Positions 62,627-64,000 of a stretch of DNA of 64,000 nucleotides are shown one piece after another; the first letter of the stretch is position 1, and each line of letters opens with the position of its first letter. Origin of the DNA: Xanthomonas sp. AM6 (lineage in GTDB: Bacteria > Pseudomonadota > Gammaproteobacteria > Xanthomonadales > Xanthomonadaceae); assembly GCF_025665335.1 (NCBI RefSeq), contig NZ_CP106869.1, forward strand, positions 3,250,501 through 3,314,500, in the 5' to 3' direction. Position numbers and translations under genes: made by a program. A model generated the notes under the pieces. That model had not been told where the DNA came from, made no database searches, and was given only the letters and a program-made list of their open reading frames with translations.

Positions 62627-64000
62627 ATGGCCAAGTCCGCCGCTCTCACCGAAGGCCCGATCGGCCGGCAGCTGCTGCTGTTCTCGCTGCCGATCCTGGC
62701 CGGGAACATCGCGCAGTCGCTGAACGGGTCGGTCAATGCGATCTGGGTGGGCCGCTACCTCGGCGAGGCGGCGCTGACCGCGGCGGCCAACGCCAACAGC
62801 ATCATGTTCTTCCTGATCGGCTCGGTCTTCGGCATCGGCATGGCCTCCACCATCCTGATCGGCCAGGCCATGGGCCGCGGCGACGTGGCGCAGGCGCGGC
62901 GGGTGATGGGCACCAGCGCGACCTTCTTCATCGGCATCTCGGTGCTGATCGCGGCCGGCGGCTGGTGGCTGGCGCGGCACCTGCTGGCGGCGATGGGCAC
63001 GCCGGCCGCCTCGCTGCCGCTGGCCGAGGCCTACCTGCGGGTGATCTTCCTGGCGATGCCGCTGCTGTACGCGTTCGCGTTCCTGTCCGCGGCGCTGCGC
63101 GGCACCGGCGATTCGCGCACGCCGTTCCGCTTCCTGCTGCTGTCGGTGGCGCTGGACATCGGCTTCAATCCGCTGCTGCTGTTCGGGCTGGGGCCGTTCC
63201 CGAAGCTGGGCATCGCCGGCGCCGCCTGGGCCACGCTGATCGCGCAGGGCATCGCCCTGGCCGGGCTGCTGCTGTACCTGCGCCACACGCGCCACGTGCT
63301 GTGGCTGGGCCGCCAGGATGCGCGGCTGTTCCGCATCGATCCGACGATCCTGCGCGCGCTGGTGGTCAAGGGCGTGCCGATGGGCCTGCAGATGGTGCTG
63401 ATCTCGCTGGCGATGATCGTGATGATGTCGATGGTCAACGGCTACGGCACCGACACCTCGGCCGCCTACGGCGCCGCGCTGCAGCTGTGGACCTACCTGC
63501 AGATGCCGGCGATGGCGATCGGCGCGGCGTGCTCGTCGATGGCCGCGCAGAACGTCGGCGCGCAACGCTGGGACCGGGTCGCGGCGACCGCGCGGCAGGG
63601 CGTGCTGTTCAACTTCCTGCTGACCGGCGCGCTGATCGCGCCGCTGATCCTGCTCGACCGCTGGACCCTGGCGCTGTTCCTGCCGCCGCACAGCGCCGCG
63701 CTGGAGATCGCGCGCCACCTCAACCATATCGCGGTGTGGTCGTTCCTGTTCTTCGGCGTGACCTTCGTGATCTCCGGCGTGGTCCGCGCCACCGGCGCGG
63801 TGATCCCGCCGCTGCTGATCCTGGCGCTGTCGCTGTGGGGCATCCGCGTGCCGTTCGCGCAGTTGCTGCAGCCGCACCTGGGCGCCGATGCGGTGTGGTG
63901 GAGCTTCCCGACCAGCGCGACCTGCGCGATGCTGATGTCGCTGGCCTATTACCGCTGGGGCAACTGGCGCAAGGCGCAGATGCTGGCCAAGCCGCGCCCG
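62627..64000 (+). CDS. MATE-family efflux transporter (truncated by window end)
   Basis: An open frame of 458 codons runs off the window without a stop. It starts MAKSAALTEGPIGRQLLLFSLPILAGN. It has about twelve membrane helices and typical MATE features: NGSVNAIWVGRYLGEAALTAA, LSAALRGTGDSRTPF, and the second half VPMGLQMVLISLAMIV...GAACSSMAAQNVGAQRWDRV. MATE proteins export drugs or metabolites using Na+ or H+. The visible part covers nearly the whole usual length of about 450-470 residues, so only a short C-terminal tail is missing. AGG lies upstream of the ATG. Confidence 0.92.
   Translation, partial: MAKSAALTEGPIGRQLLLFSLPILAGNIAQSLNGSVNAIWVGRYLGEAALTAAANANSIMFFLIGSVFGIGMASTILIGQAMGRGDVAQARRVMGTSATFFIGISVLIAAGGWWLARHLLAAMGTPAASLPLAEAYLRVIFLAMPLLYAFAFLSAALRGTGDSRTPFRFLLLSVALDIGFNPLLLFGLGPFPKLGIAGAAWATLIAQGIALAGLLLYLRHTRHVLWLGRQDARLFRIDPTILRALVVKGVPMGLQMVLISLAMIVMMSMVNGYGTDTSAAYGAALQLWTYLQMPAMAIGAACSSMAAQNVGAQRWDRVAATARQGVLFNFLLTGALIAPLILLDRWTLALFLPPHSAALEIARHLNHIAVWSFLFFGVTFVISGVVRATGAVIPPLLILALSLWGIRVPFAQLLQPHLGADAVWWSFPTSATCAMLMSLAYYRWGNWRKAQMLAKPRP

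Overview
The window is a stretch of chromosome from a GC-rich gammaproteobacterium of the Lysobacteraceae (Xanthomonadaceae), most likely Xanthomonas or a close relative. The evidence is indirect but consistent: very strong G/C third positions, an rpoE-rseA-degP(mucD) operon, a lepA-lepB-DUF4845-rnc-era-recO cluster, many intergenic GTAG-type REP hairpins, and GGGATT/AATCCC heptamer tracts between genes. I see no rRNA, tRNA, CRISPR, prophage or insertion sequence. This is core genome with repeat-rich junctions.

Layout. 1-1079: the tail of an upstream gene, then six tandem ~120-bp REP units. 1080-9703: a lipobox-bearing subtilisin autotransporter, a thiolase, two Ala-rich small lipoproteins, a membrane GGDEF diguanylate cyclase, a bactofilin and a zinc-ribbon protein. 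9914-17440: an AidB-type flavoprotein, divergent from an overlapping four-gene DNA repair operon (exonuclease, ATP-dependent ligase, Lhr-like helicase, PdeM nuclease). 17756-24675 (minus strand): FAD monooxygenase, cold-shock protein, purine salvage pair (thioinosine phosphorylase, Hpt), NagZ, a FrnE-like thioredoxin-fold protein, a CYTH protein and RlmD. 24954-31658: a REC-Hpt phosphorelay protein, then recO, era, rnc, DUF4845, lepB and lepA. 31857-35099: degP-rseA-rpoE behind a sigma-E-like promoter. 35337-40893: a FadB-like beta-oxidation enzyme, a His-rich CDF metal exporter and a YeiH/LysR divergent pair. 41249-47473: a FecI-FecR-TonB receptor-PhoD operon. 47951-54447: a GH29 alpha-L-fucosidase, MutS, a GST and a WYL regulator. 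54741-58195: a possible leader peptide, then a membrane-anchored double AAA+ ATPase fused to a release-factor-like (PCRF) module. 58498-64000: KatG, a ~155-bp-period REP array, an Hsp15-like S4 protein and a truncated MATE exporter.

The most unusual object is the AAA+ protein at 54887-58195. It has a single N-terminal membrane anchor, a first AAA module with an intact Walker A but a degraded Walker B, a canonical second AAA module, and a C-terminus resembling release factor RF2 with the GGQ catalytic segment left out. The second is a repeat system: GGGATT heptamer tracts that begin right after stop codons with a near-constant left boundary (AGCCGGGATT). Where the next gene is co-directional, inverted AATCCC tracts close the gap before its start codon. 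One such tract, 13 perfect heptamers, occupies the recO leader where a ribosome-binding site would be expected.

All calls come from reading the sequence and recalling protein families. No search, structure prediction or statistic was run. Start codons are chosen from ribosome-binding sites, overlaps and remembered family N-termini.
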